Source: Ferrovibrio sp. (GTDB lineage Bacteria > Pseudomonadota > Alphaproteobacteria > Ferrovibrionales > Ferrovibrionaceae). From it: a stretch of 64,000 nucleotides of DNA. Shown piece after piece: positions 39,043-48,134 of the stretch. A model generated the notes under the pieces. It did not search any database. It had not been told where the DNA came from and was given only the letters and a program-made list of their open reading frames with translations. Positions within the stretch are counted from its first letter, which is position 1. Each line of letters begins with the position of its first letter. The stretch spans positions 951,001 to 1,015,000 of the forward strand of contig JAGOQS010000001.1 in assembly GCA_017991315.1 (NCBI GenBank), written 5' to 3'. The position numbers were made by a program, and so were the translations under genes.

Positions 39043-40281
39043 ATGGGCATGACGCACGACTCGAAATCAGCTTTTAACCGCCTCTGGTTTGCCAATCTGG
39101 CCGCTCATGGTGCCGATCAGCTCAGTCTGGCCGCCTTGCCGCTGCTGGCGGTGCTCAGCCTGGGCGCCAGCCCGGAGGAGATGGGGGCGCTGGGGGCAGC
39201 CCAGACCCTGCCGTACCTGTTGCTGTCGCTGCTGGCCGGTTTCTGGGCCGACCGTTTCCCGCGCCACTGGCTGATGGCCGGGGCGGAGGCGGGGCGTTCG
39301 CTGCTCCTGCTGCTGTTGCCGCTGCTGGCCATTACCGGATGGCTGGGTCTCGGCAGCCTCGGCCTGCTCGGTTTCCTGCTGGCGGCGGCCAGCGTGGTGT
39401 TCAATGTCGCAGCCCAGGCTTATCTGCCGGCGCTGGTGGCACGCGAGGGCCTGGCGGCGGCCAATGCCCGGCTGGAATTCGCTCGTGCGGCGGCCGTGTT
39501 CCTGGGGCCGGGTGCGGCGGGTCTGCTGGCAAGCTGGGCGTCGCCGGCCATCGCACTCGGCGTTTCCGCATTCGCTTCAGCCTATGCCGCCTGGCTGCTG
39601 CGAGCGCCGGAGATGCGCCGGCCGGTACCGCCCCAGCCGCGCCAGTCCCTGGCTCCAGCACTGGCCGAAGGTTTCCGCATCGTGTGGCGCGAACCGTTGC
39701 TGCGTGCCATCGCCGGCTGCGCCATGGCATGGAATTTCTCCTGGTTTCTGCTGATGGCGGTGTTCGTGCTGTTCGCGACGCAACGGCTGGGGATCAGCCC
39801 GGCCGGTATCGGTATCGTCCTCGGTGTGCAGGGCGTCGGCATGCTGCTGGCCAGTGTCACCCTGCCGCTCTACCAGGCGCGGCTGCCGCTGGGGCTGATG
39901 ATCGCGGTTGGTCCGTCGCTTTCAGCGCTCGCGGCGGTTCTGGTCGCCTCGGCGAGCCTGGCGGAGGGCAGTGTGGCGATGCTGCTGCTCGGCGCCGGCT
40001 TTTTCACCTTCGGCTATGGCCCAATGCTGTGGACCATCGGCCAGACGAGCTTGCGTCAGGCGCTGGTGCCGGCACGGCTGATCGGCCGGGTCAGCGCCAT
40101 CCAGCAGGTAGCGACATTAGGCATGCGGCCCATCGGCGCGCTGGCTGGTGGCCTGGTTGGCGGTGCTTATGGTCTGGAAGCGGCGATGTGGCTGGCGGCT
40201 TGCGGCTTCGGCGTGCAGCTTGCCGTGATCCTGCTCTCCCCGGTACCGCGTCTGCAGGCGCTGCCGGAGGCCGCAGCCTAG
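39043..40281 (+). CDS. MFS transporter, EntS-like
   Basis: A 412-residue transporter with twelve hydrophobic helices. The start FNRLWFANLAAHGADQLSLAALPLLAVL and the loop AGFWADRFPRHWLMAGAEAGR match the MFS_3 group that includes the enterobactin exporter EntS and macrolide exporters. The substrate is unknown. A second ATG two codons on (39049) is equally possible. It reads away from emrA and its stop overlaps the end of the convergent pentapeptide gene by four bases. Confidence 0.87.
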   Translation: MGMTHDSKSAFNRLWFANLAAHGADQLSLAALPLLAVLSLGASPEEMGALGAAQTLPYLLLSLLAGFWADRFPRHWLMAGAEAGRSLLLLLLPLLAITGWLGLGSLGLLGFLLAAASVVFNVAAQAYLPALVAREGLAAANARLEFARAAAVFLGPGAAGLLASWASPAIALGVSAFASAYAAWLLRAPEMRRPVPPQPRQSLAPALAEGFRIVWREPLLRAIAGCAMAWNFSWFLLMAVFVLFATQRLGISPAGIGIVLGVQGVGMLLASVTLPLYQARLPLGLMIAVGPSLSALAAVLVASASLAEGSVAMLLLGAGFFTFGYGPMLWTIGQTSLRQALVPARLIGRVSAIQQVATLGMRPIGALAGGLVGGAYGLEAAMWLAACGFGVQLAVILLSPVPRLQALPEAAA

Positions 40282-41594
40282 ACCTTCATCCCGACGACGC
40301 CGCGCAGGTCGGCGCCATCCAGATTGGCGCCACGGAAATCGGCATTGGTCAGGTCCGCATCCAGGAAGGACGCGTTCTTCAGGTTGGCCGAGCGGAAATC
40401 CGCCATGGTCAGGATCGAGCGGTTGAACTGCGCGCCTTCCAGGTCGGCGCCCTGGAATTTCGCCTGGGTCAGATTGCATTCCTGCAGGCTGGTGGTCTGG
40501 CGGCGGTGGAAGGCCCCGCTGATCATCACCGGCGAGAGATTGGCGCCACGGAAATCGGCGTTGGTCATGATGCCGCGATCAAACTTCGAGCCCTGCATTT
40601 GGGCGCCGGTGAAATTCGCGTTCAGCATCATGGCGCCGCGCAGATCCGAGAGTACGAAGCGGCAGCCGGAGAAATCGGTGTTGCGCAGGATGGCATAGGA
40701 AAAGTCGCCGGCGGAGAAGTTGATATTGGCCAGCTTCTGGTCCGATAGGTCATAGCGGCTGAAATCGATCCGCATGCCCTGCTTGCCCAGGGTGTCGATC
40801 CAGGTCAGGTGTTCCTTGACGATGAATTGCAGCGAGCGGTCCAGGCTTTCCAGGCTGCGCGGCATGATCGCCTTGGAAATATCGGCGTCGCGCAAATCAA
40901 TCGGACGGAAGTAGCTTGCCGTCAGGTCGGCGCCTTCGAAATTGGTCTCGTTCAGCACCGCGCCGGCCAGCACCGCGCCATGCAGCATGCAATTCGAGAG
41001 GTTCGCTTCGGTCAGGTCGGCACCGGCGAACAGGCAGCCGGAAAGATTGGAGCCGGAGAGATCGGCATTGGTCAGCTTGGCATTGGTGAAATTCACATTG
41101 GTGAGGTCGGTGTTGCGGCCCACCACCTTGCCGAGCTTCGCCGAGGACAGATTGGCGCCGGCCATCTTGGCATTGTCGATACTGGCGGAACGCTTCAGCA
41201 CGGCAATCAGGTTGCCGTCCTCATCCGGCCGCAGCAGCACGCCGTCGCGGATATCCGCGGCGGAGAGATTGGCGCCTTCCAGGTTGGCGTTGCGCAGATT
41301 CACGCCGCGGAGATCGGCCTTGGTCAGGTCGCAGCGACGCATGTCGGCGCCCTGCAGGTCGGCGGCGAAGAAGGAAGCAGAGGTCAGCACCGAATGGCTG
41401 AAATCGGCATAGGCCATCTTGCTTGAGACGAAATCCGCCGAGGCCAGGTTCTTGCCACTGAAATCCAGCCGCGAGGCATCGCGGAAATGCATCACCAGCC
41501 GCTTACCGCCCCGCACACCCTTCACATAGTTGGAGTGTGCCTCGAACATCTCGTCGATTTCGAACTGGGCGATGACCTTGACGGTATTTTCCAT
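40278..41594 (-). CDS. pentapeptide-repeat protein, two-module (paralogue 1)
   Basis: A 438-residue protein made of two right-handed beta-helix blocks of A(D/N)LxX pentapeptides. Residues 1-45 form a cap (FEAHSNYVKGVRGGKRL, then DASRLDFSG). The first helix runs to about 240, interrupted by a loop, IRDGVLLRPDEDGNLIAV, near 115-132. A helical linker, SLDRSLQFIVKEHLTWIDTL and on, near 250-280, leads to the second helix (about 283-435). No signal peptide, no membrane helix and no enzyme domain. It is 26 bases behind its paralogue and has no clear Shine-Dalgarno. The function is unknown; DNA mimicry as in Qnr/MfpA is only one option. Confidence 0.88.
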   Translation of the reverse strand: MENTVKVIAQFEIDEMFEAHSNYVKGVRGGKRLVMHFRDASRLDFSGKNLASADFVSSKMAYADFSHSVLTSASFFAADLQGADMRRCDLTKADLRGVNLRNANLEGANLSAADIRDGVLLRPDEDGNLIAVLKRSASIDNAKMAGANLSSAKLGKVVGRNTDLTNVNFTNAKLTNADLSGSNLSGCLFAGADLTEANLSNCMLHGAVLAGAVLNETNFEGADLTASYFRPIDLRDADISKAIMPRSLESLDRSLQFIVKEHLTWIDTLGKQGMRIDFSRYDLSDQKLANINFSAGDFSYAILRNTDFSGCRFVLSDLRGAMMLNANFTGAQMQGSKFDRGIMTNADFRGANLSPVMISGAFHRRQTTSLQECNLTQAKFQGADLEGAQFNRSILTMADFRSANLKNASFLDADLTNADFRGANLDGADLRGVVGMKV

Positions 41595-41620
41595 GCAGTG
41601 AGCCTAGCTTGGCGCCGGCC

Positions 41621-42934
41621 TCAGGACAAGTTGACCCCGATGGCGGACTTGAGGTCGGCGCCGGTCAGGATGGCGTCCCGCAGGTCGGCGCCGGTGAGAT
41701 CCGCCCCGGACAGGTCGGCGCCGCTCAGATTGGCATCCCGCAAGTCGGCATGCATCAGGATCGAGTAGGTCAGGTTGGCGCCTGTGAGGTCACAACCTGA
41801 GAGATTGGCCTGGCTCAGGTTGGCATTCTCCAGGCTGGTAAACCATTTCTTGCTCTGCAGGCTGCTGATCGGCATGGCGCCCATCTTGGCCTGCTTCATA
41901 TTGGCGCCGATCATGTTGGCGCCGGAAAATTTGGAACCGCGCAGGTCGGCGCTGGCCATATTGGCGTTCAGCAGCATGGCGTCGGTGAAATCGGTCATCG
42001 ACAGCAGCGAGAAGCTCAAGTCGGTTTCCACCATGGTGCTCTGCACAAAGAGGGCAGCGGAAAGTTCCAGCCGGTGCAGCTTGGCGCCGGAAATGTCCAC
42101 GCGGCTGAAATCCGCCCGCTTGCCCTTCTGGCCCATGCTGTCGGTCCAGCTCTGGTGTTCGCGCAGGATGGCCTGCAGCGGCTTGTCCAGGCTGTCGAGC
42201 GAGCGCGGCATCATGGCGCCCTTGGTGCGGGCATCGCGCATATCATTGGTGCGGAAGAAGGCGCCAGCCAGGTCGGCATTCTCGAAGATGGTGCCGTTGA
42301 GCATCGCACCGGCCAGCACCGCACCGGAAAGCTTGCAGTTGCTCATATTGGTGTTGGTCAGGTCGGCGCCGACGAAGATCGTGCCGCGCAGGTCGCAGTT
42401 CGACAGGTCGGCATCCACCAGCTTGGCATTGGCCAGGTTGGCATGGCTGAGATCGGCATGCTGGCTGAAGGCGCGGCCCAGCTTGGCGCCGATCAGTTTG
42501 GCATGGCTCATATGGGCCTTCTCGGTTACTGCGCCGCCAGAGGTGACGGCCACCAGGTTGCCATCGGCATCCGGGCGCAGCAGGCGACCATCGCGGATAT
42601 CGGCACCCGTGAGGTCGGCGAATTCCAGATTCGCGCCGCGCAGTTTGGCGCCGCGCAGGTCGGAGCGGGTGAGGTCGGTGGAGGAAAGGTCGGCCCCTTC
42701 CAGATCGGCACCGTAGAAATTGGCGGTTCCGAGCTTCGCGAAGCGGAAGATGGAACCCCGGAAGCTGCCCCCGACCATGTTGGCCTGGCGCAGGTCGCGG
42801 TTGGCGAAATTCAGCCCGGCAGCATCATAGAACTGTAAATTCAAGCGGTTACCACCGCGCTGCCCCTTCGAAAAACGCTCATGGGCCAGCAGTAGGGCAT
42901 CCAGGGTTTCAGGTTTCAGCTTCTGCAGGGTCAT
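41621..42934 (-). CDS. pentapeptide-repeat protein, two-module (paralogue 2)
   Basis: A 437-residue protein collinear with its downstream neighbour: cap LLLAHERFSKGQRGGNRL, first beta-helix, the loop IRDGRLLRPDADGNLVAV, the linker SLDKPLQAILREHQSWTDSM near 250-270, and a second beta-helix ending ADLRDAILTGADLKSAIG. The two proteins keep the linker and loop best while the repeats have drifted, so the pair is an old tandem duplication. First gene of the minus-strand pair, facing away from rpsB. The cell compartment is probably the cytoplasm, since no export signal is seen. Confidence 0.88.
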   Translation of the reverse strand: MTLQKLKPETLDALLLAHERFSKGQRGGNRLNLQFYDAAGLNFANRDLRQANMVGGSFRGSIFRFAKLGTANFYGADLEGADLSSTDLTRSDLRGAKLRGANLEFADLTGADIRDGRLLRPDADGNLVAVTSGGAVTEKAHMSHAKLIGAKLGRAFSQHADLSHANLANAKLVDADLSNCDLRGTIFVGADLTNTNMSNCKLSGAVLAGAMLNGTIFENADLAGAFFRTNDMRDARTKGAMMPRSLDSLDKPLQAILREHQSWTDSMGQKGKRADFSRVDISGAKLHRLELSAALFVQSTMVETDLSFSLLSMTDFTDAMLLNANMASADLRGSKFSGANMIGANMKQAKMGAMPISSLQSKKWFTSLENANLSQANLSGCDLTGANLTYSILMHADLRDANLSGADLSGADLTGADLRDAILTGADLKSAIGVNLS

Positions 42935-43027
42935 GGCGGCAGTATGCCCGAGGCGGTTCCAGAAATCCCGGTTGTATAGAAAATTATCCCGCTGATCTTC
43001 TAGGTGTATCTGGTTTAATTGGCGTTG
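42935..43027. other. divergent promoter region, pentapeptide genes / rpsB
   Basis: AT-richer stretch (GTTGTATAGAAAATTATC near 42971) that must hold the rpsB promoter and that of the minus-strand pentapeptide genes. TTTAAT at 43014-43019 could be a -10 box for rpsB. No good -35 partner was found. Confidence 0.3.
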
Positions 43028-43198
43028 CTGAACGCGGCCCCTTGCGCCGGGGGGCGGAAACGGCTAAAAGCCCCGCGTTCAGTAAACCCCACACGCAGGC
43101 TTGCGCTTTCCCGGGGAGACATCCCGAGGAAAGCGTTCCGGTGTCTGTCCGCCCCCAGGGGCGGGGTGCAGACGGCGCTTGCGGCGGACCAACCGGAA
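43028..43198 (+). promoter_or_regulatory. folded 5' leader of rpsB, candidate S2 autoregulatory RNA
   Basis: Four nested or serial helices: CTGAACGCGG (43028-43037) with CCGCGTTCAG (43073-43082), 10 bp perfect; CGCTTTCC-CGGG (43104-43115) with CCCG-A-GGAAAGCG (43123-43135); GTCTG (43143-43147) with CAGAC (43169-43173) enclosing CCGCCC/GGGCGG; and TTCCGGT (43136-43142) with ACCGGAA (43192-43198), which closes the third hairpin and ends directly before the GGA ribosome site of rpsB. Ribosomal protein S2 controls its own operon in E. coli through the leader, and I recall an rpsB leader motif proposed for Pelagibacter-type alphaproteobacteria; whether this is the same fold needs a covariance search. 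Confidence 0.55.
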
Positions 43199-43213
43199 AA
43201 GGACTTAGAAACG

Positions 43214-44017
43214 ATGACCGTCCCGACGTTCACGATGCGTCAGCTCATTGAAGCTGGCGTTCACTTCGGCCACCAGACCCACCGCTGGAATCCGAAGATG
43301 AAGCCGTATCTCTTCGGCGCCCGTAACAATATCCATATCATCGACCTGCAGCAGAGCGTGCCGTTGCTGCACCGTGCGCTGCATGCCGTGCGCGACATCG
43401 TCGCCGGCGGCGGCAAGGTGCTGTTCGTCGGCACCAAGCGCCAGGCTTCCGATGCCGTTGCCGAGGCTGCCGCCAAGTGCGGCCAGTACTACGTCAACCA
43501 TCGCTGGCTCGGCGGCATGCTGACCAACTGGAAGACCATCTCGCAGTCGATCAAGCGCCTCAAGGAGCTGGAAGAGCTGCTGTCGGGCGACGCCAATGTG
43601 CAGGGCCTGACCAAGAAGGAAACCCTGAACCTGACCCGCGAGCGCGACAAGCTTAACCGCGCGCTGGGCGGCATCAAGGACATGGGCGGCCTGCCGGCCG
43701 TGATGATCGTGATCGACACCGTGAAGGAAGACATCGCGATCGCCGAAGCCCGCACGCTCGGCATCCCGGTGGTGGCCGTGCTCGACAGCAACTCCGATCC
43801 GTCGGGCATCACCTATCCGGTGCCGGGCAATGACGACGCGCTGCGCGCCATTAACCTGTATTGCGATCTCTTCTCGCTCGCCATCGTCGGCGGCATCGAA
43901 GAGCATCTCGCCGCCAGCGGTGCCGATCTCGGCGAGTCCGAGGATCTGCCGAGCGACATCGTGCCGGAAGCTGCCGTTGTCGCCGAAGCCGGCGCCGAAG
44001 TGGCTGCGCAGGCCTGA
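43214..44017 (+). CDS. rpsB: 30S ribosomal protein S2
   Basis: A 267-residue small-subunit protein that joins late in assembly and helps hold S1. Signature segments: [20 protein letters not shown] at residues 8-27, [16 protein letters not shown] near 94-109, and [27 protein letters not shown] near 181-207. The C-terminal tail is Ala/Glu-rich, as often in alphaproteobacteria. ATG 43214 follows AAAAGGACTTAG and a folded leader; the longer frame upstream has no homology to S2. Confidence 0.97.
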   Translation: MTVPTFTMRQLIEAGVHFGHQTHRWNPKMKPYLFGARNNIHIIDLQQSVPLLHRALHAVRDIVAGGGKVLFVGTKRQASDAVAEAAAKCGQYYVNHRWLGGMLTNWKTISQSIKRLKELEELLSGDANVQGLTKKETLNLTRERDKLNRALGGIKDMGGLPAVMIVIDTVKEDIAIAEARTLGIPVVAVLDSNSDPSGITYPVPGNDDALRAINLYCDLFSLAIVGGIEEHLAASGADLGESEDLPSDIVPEAAVVAEAGAEVAAQA

Positions 44018-44046
44018 TTATTACGTCAGGCCTGGTTTCAGGCCTG
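44009..44046. repeat. three CAGGCCTG copies across the rpsB stop
   Basis: The palindrome CAGGCCTG lies at 44009-44016, 44027-44034 and 44039-44046. The first includes the rpsB stop (TGA at 44015-44017). The flanks of the first and third copies are also alike (CAGGCCTGATT...ACGTCAGG and CAGGCCTGATT...GCGTTCAGG), pointing to local duplication. Confidence 0.8.
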
Positions 44047-44060
44047 ATTTTATGCGTTCA

Positions 44061-44095
44061 GGCGGCGCCCATGGGGGCGCCGCCTTCATCTTTCC
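44061..44095 (+). terminator. hairpin between rpsB and tsf
   Basis: GGCGGCGCCC (44061-44070) pairs perfectly with GGGCGCCGCC (44075-44084) over a four-base loop, followed by TTCATCTTT. It looks like a partial terminator that would lower tsf relative to rpsB, as known for the rpsB-tsf pair in E. coli. Confidence 0.6.
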
Positions 44096-44111
44096 AGACT
44101 GAGAGGACGAC

Positions 44112-45035
44112 ATGGCTGAGATCACTGCGGCCCTGGTGAAGGACCTGCGCGAGAAGACCGGCGCGGGCATGATGGATTGCAAGAAGGCACTGGCCGAGAA
44201 TGCCGGCGACGTTGATGCCGCCGTGGATTGGCTGCGCAAGAAGGGCCTCTCGGCTGCCGCCAAGAAGGCCGGCCGCGTTGCCGCCGAAGGCCTGGTTGCC
44301 CTGGCGATCAAGGATAACAGCGGCGCGGTGATCGAGCTGAATGCCGAGACCGACTTCGTCGCCCGCAACCCGCAGTTCCAGGTTCTGGCCTCGGGCATCG
44401 CCAATGTGGCCCTGGCCGCTGGTGGCGACCTGGCCGCCGTTGAAGCCGCTGCCTTCCCGGGCTCGGGCCGCAACGTCAAGGACGAGATTACCAACGCCAT
44501 CGCCACCATTGGCGAGAACATGACGCTGCGTCGCGTCAATCGCCTGACCGTCGATGGCGGCGCCGTGATCGGCTACGTCCACTCGGCGCTGGGCGACGGC
44601 ATCGGCAAGCTCGGCGTGCTGGTGGCGCTGAAGTCGACCGCCAAGCGCGAAGCGCTGGAAGGCATCGGCAAGCAGCTTGCCATGCATATTGCCGCCGCCA
44701 ACCCGCAGTCGCTGTCGGTGAAGGACCTGGATCCGGCCGCCGTCGAGCGCGAGCGTACCGTGCTGTCCGACCAGGCCGCCGCCTCGGGCAAGCCGGCTGA
44801 CATCATCGCCAAGATGGTCGAGGGCCGTATCCGCAAGTTCTACCAGGAAGTGGTGCTGCTGGAGCAGACCTTCGTGATCGACGGCGAGACCCAGGTGGGC
44901 AAGGCCATCGAGAAGGCCGCCAAGGAAGCCGGCGCGCCGATCGAACTGGTTGCCTTCACCCGCTTCCAGCTCGGCGAGGGCATCGAGAAGAAGGCGGACG
45001 ATTTCGCCGCCGAAGTGGCCAAGATGGCCGGCTAA
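44112..45035 (+). CDS. tsf: translation elongation factor Ts
   Basis: A 307-residue nucleotide exchange factor for EF-Tu. The N-terminal UBA-like domain ([21 protein letters not shown]) and the core motif ([17 protein letters not shown] near residues 72-88) are intact. The C-terminal part keeps the [14 protein letters not shown] segment. Start ATG follows GAGAGGACG. Second gene of the operon, with its partner EF-Tu encoded by the str operon at the end of the window. Confidence 0.97.
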   Translation: MAEITAALVKDLREKTGAGMMDCKKALAENAGDVDAAVDWLRKKGLSAAAKKAGRVAAEGLVALAIKDNSGAVIELNAETDFVARNPQFQVLASGIANVALAAGGDLAAVEAAAFPGSGRNVKDEITNAIATIGENMTLRRVNRLTVDGGAVIGYVHSALGDGIGKLGVLVALKSTAKREALEGIGKQLAMHIAAANPQSLSVKDLDPAAVERERTVLSDQAAASGKPADIIAKMVEGRIRKFYQEVVLLEQTFVIDGETQVGKAIEKAAKEAGAPIELVAFTRFQLGEGIEKKADDFAAEVAKMAG

Positions 45036-45062
45036 GCCGGTCGATCGGGACCTGATTTCCAG

Positions 45063-45119
45063 GGCCCGCGCCCCGGTCCAGCCCAGGAACCTGCCTGGGC
45101 CCGGATTGGAGCGCGGGCC
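45063..45119 (+). other. nested hairpin between tsf and pyrH
   Basis: GGCCCGCGC (45063-45071) pairs with GCGCGGGCC (45111-45119); inside, GCCCAGG (45081-45087) pairs with CCTGGGC (45094-45100), with TCCA/TGGA in between. No T-tract follows. It could slow RNA decay or partly end transcription before pyrH. Confidence 0.4.
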
Positions 45120-45203
45120 TTGTTCGTATAAGGTTGGGGGCCGGGAATCGACCCCGTTTTCCGCCGCCGGGCACCCCCGTCCGGGCCACAAGCCGAGGCA
45201 TCC

Positions 45204-45926
45204 ATGAGCGCCAGCTTCAAATACCGCCGCGTCCTGCTGAAATGTTCGGGCGAGGCGTTGATGGGGCCGACCCCTTACGGCATCGATTTCGAGACCGTCG
45301 ACCGTATCGCCAAGGAAGTTAAGTCGGTGCAGTCGCTCGGCGCCGAGGTCTGCCTGGTGATCGGCGGCGGCAATATCTTCCGCGGTGTCGCCGGGGCCAC
45401 CCAGGGCATGCAGCGCGCTTCCGCCGACTATATGGGCATGCTGGCCACCACCATTAATGCCCTGGCAATGCAGCATGCGCTGGAGCGCCATAATGTCGAC
45501 ACACGGGTGCAGTCGGCTATCCGGATGGATACCGTCTGTGAGCCCTATATCCGCCGCCGCGCCATACGCCACCTGGAAAAGGGCCGGGTGGTGATCTTTG
45601 CCGCCGGCACCGGCAACCCGTTCTTCACCACCGATACCGCCGCCGCGCTCCGCGCTGCCGAGATGGGCTGCGACGCCCTGCTCAAGGGCACCCAGGTGGA
45701 TGGCGTCTATACCGATGACCCGAAGAAGAACCCGGCCGCCACGCGCTACGAGCGGGTCAGCTACCACGATGTGCTGGCCAAGGACCTCAAGGTGATGGAT
45801 GCCGCCGCCATCAGCGTGGCGCGGGAGAACAAGATTCCGATCCTGGTCTTCTCCTTGCACGAACCGGGTGGCTTCGCCAAAGTGCTGAAAGGCGAGGGCC
45901 GCTGCACCGTGGTTGAGGGCGAGTAA
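45204..45926 (+). CDS. pyrH: UMP kinase
   Basis: A 240-residue hexameric bacterial UMP kinase of the amino-acid-kinase fold that makes UDP for nucleic acids and envelope sugars. [14 protein letters not shown] near residues 8-21, [11 protein letters not shown] near 52-62 and [20 protein letters not shown] near 132-151 are diagnostic. The start ATG follows CCGAGGC. Located in the conserved tsf-pyrH-frr order. Confidence 0.96.
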   Translation: MSASFKYRRVLLKCSGEALMGPTPYGIDFETVDRIAKEVKSVQSLGAEVCLVIGGGNIFRGVAGATQGMQRASADYMGMLATTINALAMQHALERHNVDTRVQSAIRMDTVCEPYIRRRAIRHLEKGRVVIFAAGTGNPFFTTDTAAALRAAEMGCDALLKGTQVDGVYTDDPKKNPAATRYERVSYHDVLAKDLKVMDAAAISVARENKIPILVFSLHEPGGFAKVLKGEGRCTVVEGE

Positions 45927-45992
45927 AGGCCGGGGGCAAGCCGGCCCGTCGGATCAGCTAGCAGATACATCAGGATTACAGGAGAGAGAGCC

Positions 45993-46550
45993 ATGGCCGA
46001 ACCGGATATCGACGATATCGAGCGGCGCATGAACAAGGCGATCGACGTGCTGAAGCAGGAATATACCGGTCTGCGTACCGGCCGTGCCTCGACCAGCATG
46101 CTCGACCCCGTGCGGGTGGATGTCTATGGCAGCTCGATGCCGATCAACCAGGTCGGCACCATCAGCGTGCCGGAACCGCGCATGATCAGCGTCTCGGTGT
46201 GGGACAAGTCGAACGTGAAGGCGGTGGAGAAGGCGATTGCCGCCTCCGGCCTTGGCCTCAACCCACAGACCGATGGCACCCTGATCCGTATCCCGATCCC
46301 GGAACTGAACGAGCAGCGCCGCAAGGAGCTGAGCAAGGTGGCCGGCCAGTATGCCGAACAGGCCAAGGTGGCGGTGCGCGGCGTTCGCCGTGATGGCATG
46401 GATAGCCTGAAGAAGCTGGAGAAGGACCACGAGATCGGCGAGGACGATGCCAAGATGTGGCAGGAAGAGATCCAGCGCCTGACCGATGAGGCCACCAAGA
46501 AGATCGACGAGATGCTGGCGGCCAAGTCCAAGGAGATCATGCAGGTCTGA
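45993..46550 (+). CDS. frr: ribosome recycling factor
   Basis: A 185-residue two-domain protein that, with EF-G, splits the ribosome after termination. The long three-helix bundle includes [20 protein letters not shown] near residues 27-46, and the family signature [18 protein letters not shown] lies near 129-146. Length is exactly the family norm. ATG 45993 follows GGAGAGAGAG. Confidence 0.97.
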   Translation: MAEPDIDDIERRMNKAIDVLKQEYTGLRTGRASTSMLDPVRVDVYGSSMPINQVGTISVPEPRMISVSVWDKSNVKAVEKAIAASGLGLNPQTDGTLIRIPIPELNEQRRKELSKVAGQYAEQAKVAVRGVRRDGMDSLKKLEKDHEIGEDDAKMWQEEIQRLTDEATKKIDEMLAAKSKEIMQV

Positions 46551-46552
46551 TC

Positions 46553-47308
46553 ATGGCTGTGGCCGCCCAGGATATCGCGTCGCTTGCGGCGCATGGCAGC
46601 GGCCATCCGCCGCCGCGCCACGTTGCCATCATCATGGATGGCAACGGCCGCTGGGCCAAGGCGCGTGGCCTGCCGCGCAATCTGGGCCATCGCCAGGGCG
46701 TCGATACCGTGCGCGACATCGTGCGCGCCAGCCGCGATTTCGGCATCGAATACCTGACTCTTTACGCTTTCTCGACCGAGAACTGGAAGCGCCCGGCGGC
46801 GGAAGTCGCCGGCTTGATGGACCTGCTGCGGCTGTTCATCCGCCGCGAGCTTGATGAACTGCACCGCAACGGCGTGCGCATCCGCATGATCGGCGACCGC
46901 TCGCGGCTTGCTGCCGATATCGTGCCGATGATCGAGGAGGCGGAGGCCCGCACCCAGGATAATCAGCGCCTGACCCTGGTCCTGGCGCTGTCCTATGGCG
47001 GCCAGGATGAGATTGTGCGGGCGACGCAACGTATCGCCGCCGCGGTGGCTGCCGGCCAGATCAAGCCGGAGCAGATCGACCGCGCGCTGATCGAGCAGAA
47101 TCTCTACACCTCCGGTATTCCTGATCCCGACCTGGTGATCCGTACCAGCGGCGAGCAGCGCCTGAGCAATTTCCTCATCTGGCAGGCCGCCTACAGCGAG
47201 ATCGTGTTCGTCGAAAAGCTGTGGCCGGATTTCGGCGCCGACGATCTCAAGGCAGCCATCGCGGAATTCCATGGCCGCGAGCGCCGCTTTGGCGGCAGCG
47301 ATGGCTGA
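46553..47308 (+). CDS. uppS: undecaprenyl diphosphate synthase
   Basis: A 251-residue cis-prenyltransferase that makes the C55 carrier for peptidoglycan and O-antigen. The catalytic aspartate is in [14 protein letters not shown] near residues 26-39; the substrate sites [12 protein letters not shown] near 71-82 and [15 protein letters not shown] near 198-212 follow. Starts two bases after frr. The stop overlaps cdsA by eight bases. Confidence 0.95.
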   Translation: MAVAAQDIASLAAHGSGHPPPRHVAIIMDGNGRWAKARGLPRNLGHRQGVDTVRDIVRASRDFGIEYLTLYAFSTENWKRPAAEVAGLMDLLRLFIRRELDELHRNGVRIRMIGDRSRLAADIVPMIEEAEARTQDNQRLTLVLALSYGGQDEIVRATQRIAAAVAAGQIKPEQIDRALIEQNLYTSGIPDPDLVIRTSGEQRLSNFLIWQAAYSEIVFVEKLWPDFGADDLKAAIAEFHGRERRFGGSDG

Positions 47309-48134
47309 AGCGCCGTCTCATGGCGCCAGCCAGGGCAGCAGTGCCCTGGCCAAGCGCATCGTTTCTGCTGCCGTCATGCTGCCCCTGGCGCTGGCGGCAT
47401 TGTGGTTCGGGAAATGGGTTTTCGCCGGCTTGGTGGCATTGGCGGCCGTGCTGATGCTGCGCGAATGGCAGCGCCTGCCGGATGGTCCTGGCCCGGTTGG
47501 CGTAGACCCTCGTGCGCTGGCGCTGGGCGGTGTTGGCCTGGTGGCCGCGATTGCCCTGATGCGGGTGGATCAGCGGCTGGCTTCCTTCATCATTCTGCTG
47601 TTTGGCGCGGCGGCCTATGTCTGGGCCCTGCCGGCGCGGCGCGCCTGGGCTTTCGGCGGCATTGTCTATGTCGGACTGCCCTGTCTCAGCCTGATCTGGC
47701 TGCGCGACATGCCCGATCATGGCCGCCTGATCGTGTTCTGGGTACTGGGCGTGGTCTGGGCCACCGATACCGGTGCCTATGCCTTCGGCCGCGTCATCGG
47801 CGGGCCGAAGCTGATACCCTCGATCAGCCCGAACAAGACCTGGGCCGGGCTGCTCGGCGGCATGCTCTGTGCCGGCCTGGCCGGCTATGGCATTGCCAGT
47901 CTTGATCCGCGCCTGCCGGCCCAGGCGCTGGGATTTTTCGCGGCCCTCGTTGCCGTGGTGGCGCAGGCCGGCGATTTCTTCGAGTCCGGCATCAAGCGGC
48001 GCTTTGGCGTGAAGGATAGCGGCGGGCTGATTCCCGGCCATGGCGGTGCCCTCGACCGGCTCGATGGCGTGCTGTTCGCGGCGCCTTTCGTCGCGCTCGG
48101 CCTGCTGCTCTGGGGGCGGGGGTTCTGGTCATGA
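47301..48134 (+). CDS. cdsA: phosphatidate cytidylyltransferase
   Basis: A 277-residue inner-membrane enzyme that makes CDP-diacylglycerol from phosphatidate and CTP for all phospholipids. About seven hydrophobic helices; the family signature [20 protein letters not shown] and GGALDRLD are near residues 228-253. ATG 47301 overlaps the uppS stop by eight bases; an earlier in-frame ATG at 47271 would lie deeper in uppS and is less likely. ATGA overlap with dxr follows. Confidence 0.93.
   Translation: MAEAPSHGASQGSSALAKRIVSAAVMLPLALAALWFGKWVFAGLVALAAVLMLREWQRLPDGPGPVGVDPRALALGGVGLVAAIALMRVDQRLASFIILLFGAAAYVWALPARRAWAFGGIVYVGLPCLSLIWLRDMPDHGRLIVFWVLGVVWATDTGAYAFGRVIGGPKLIPSISPNKTWAGLLGGMLCAGLAGYGIASLDPRLPAQALGFFAALVAVVAQAGDFFESGIKRRFGVKDSGGLIPGHGGALDRLDGVLFAAPFVALGLLLWGRGFWS

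Noticed and set aside
40324..42838. Plus-strand frames opposite the pentapeptide genes with repeating residues
   Set aside because: Their repetitive look is only the complement of the pentapeptide codons.
42526..42960. Idea that the pentapeptide genes form a toxin-antitoxin or phage-defence pair
   Set aside because: The two proteins are paralogues of the same design, with no nuclease, kinase or other effector domain and no other defence gene nearby.
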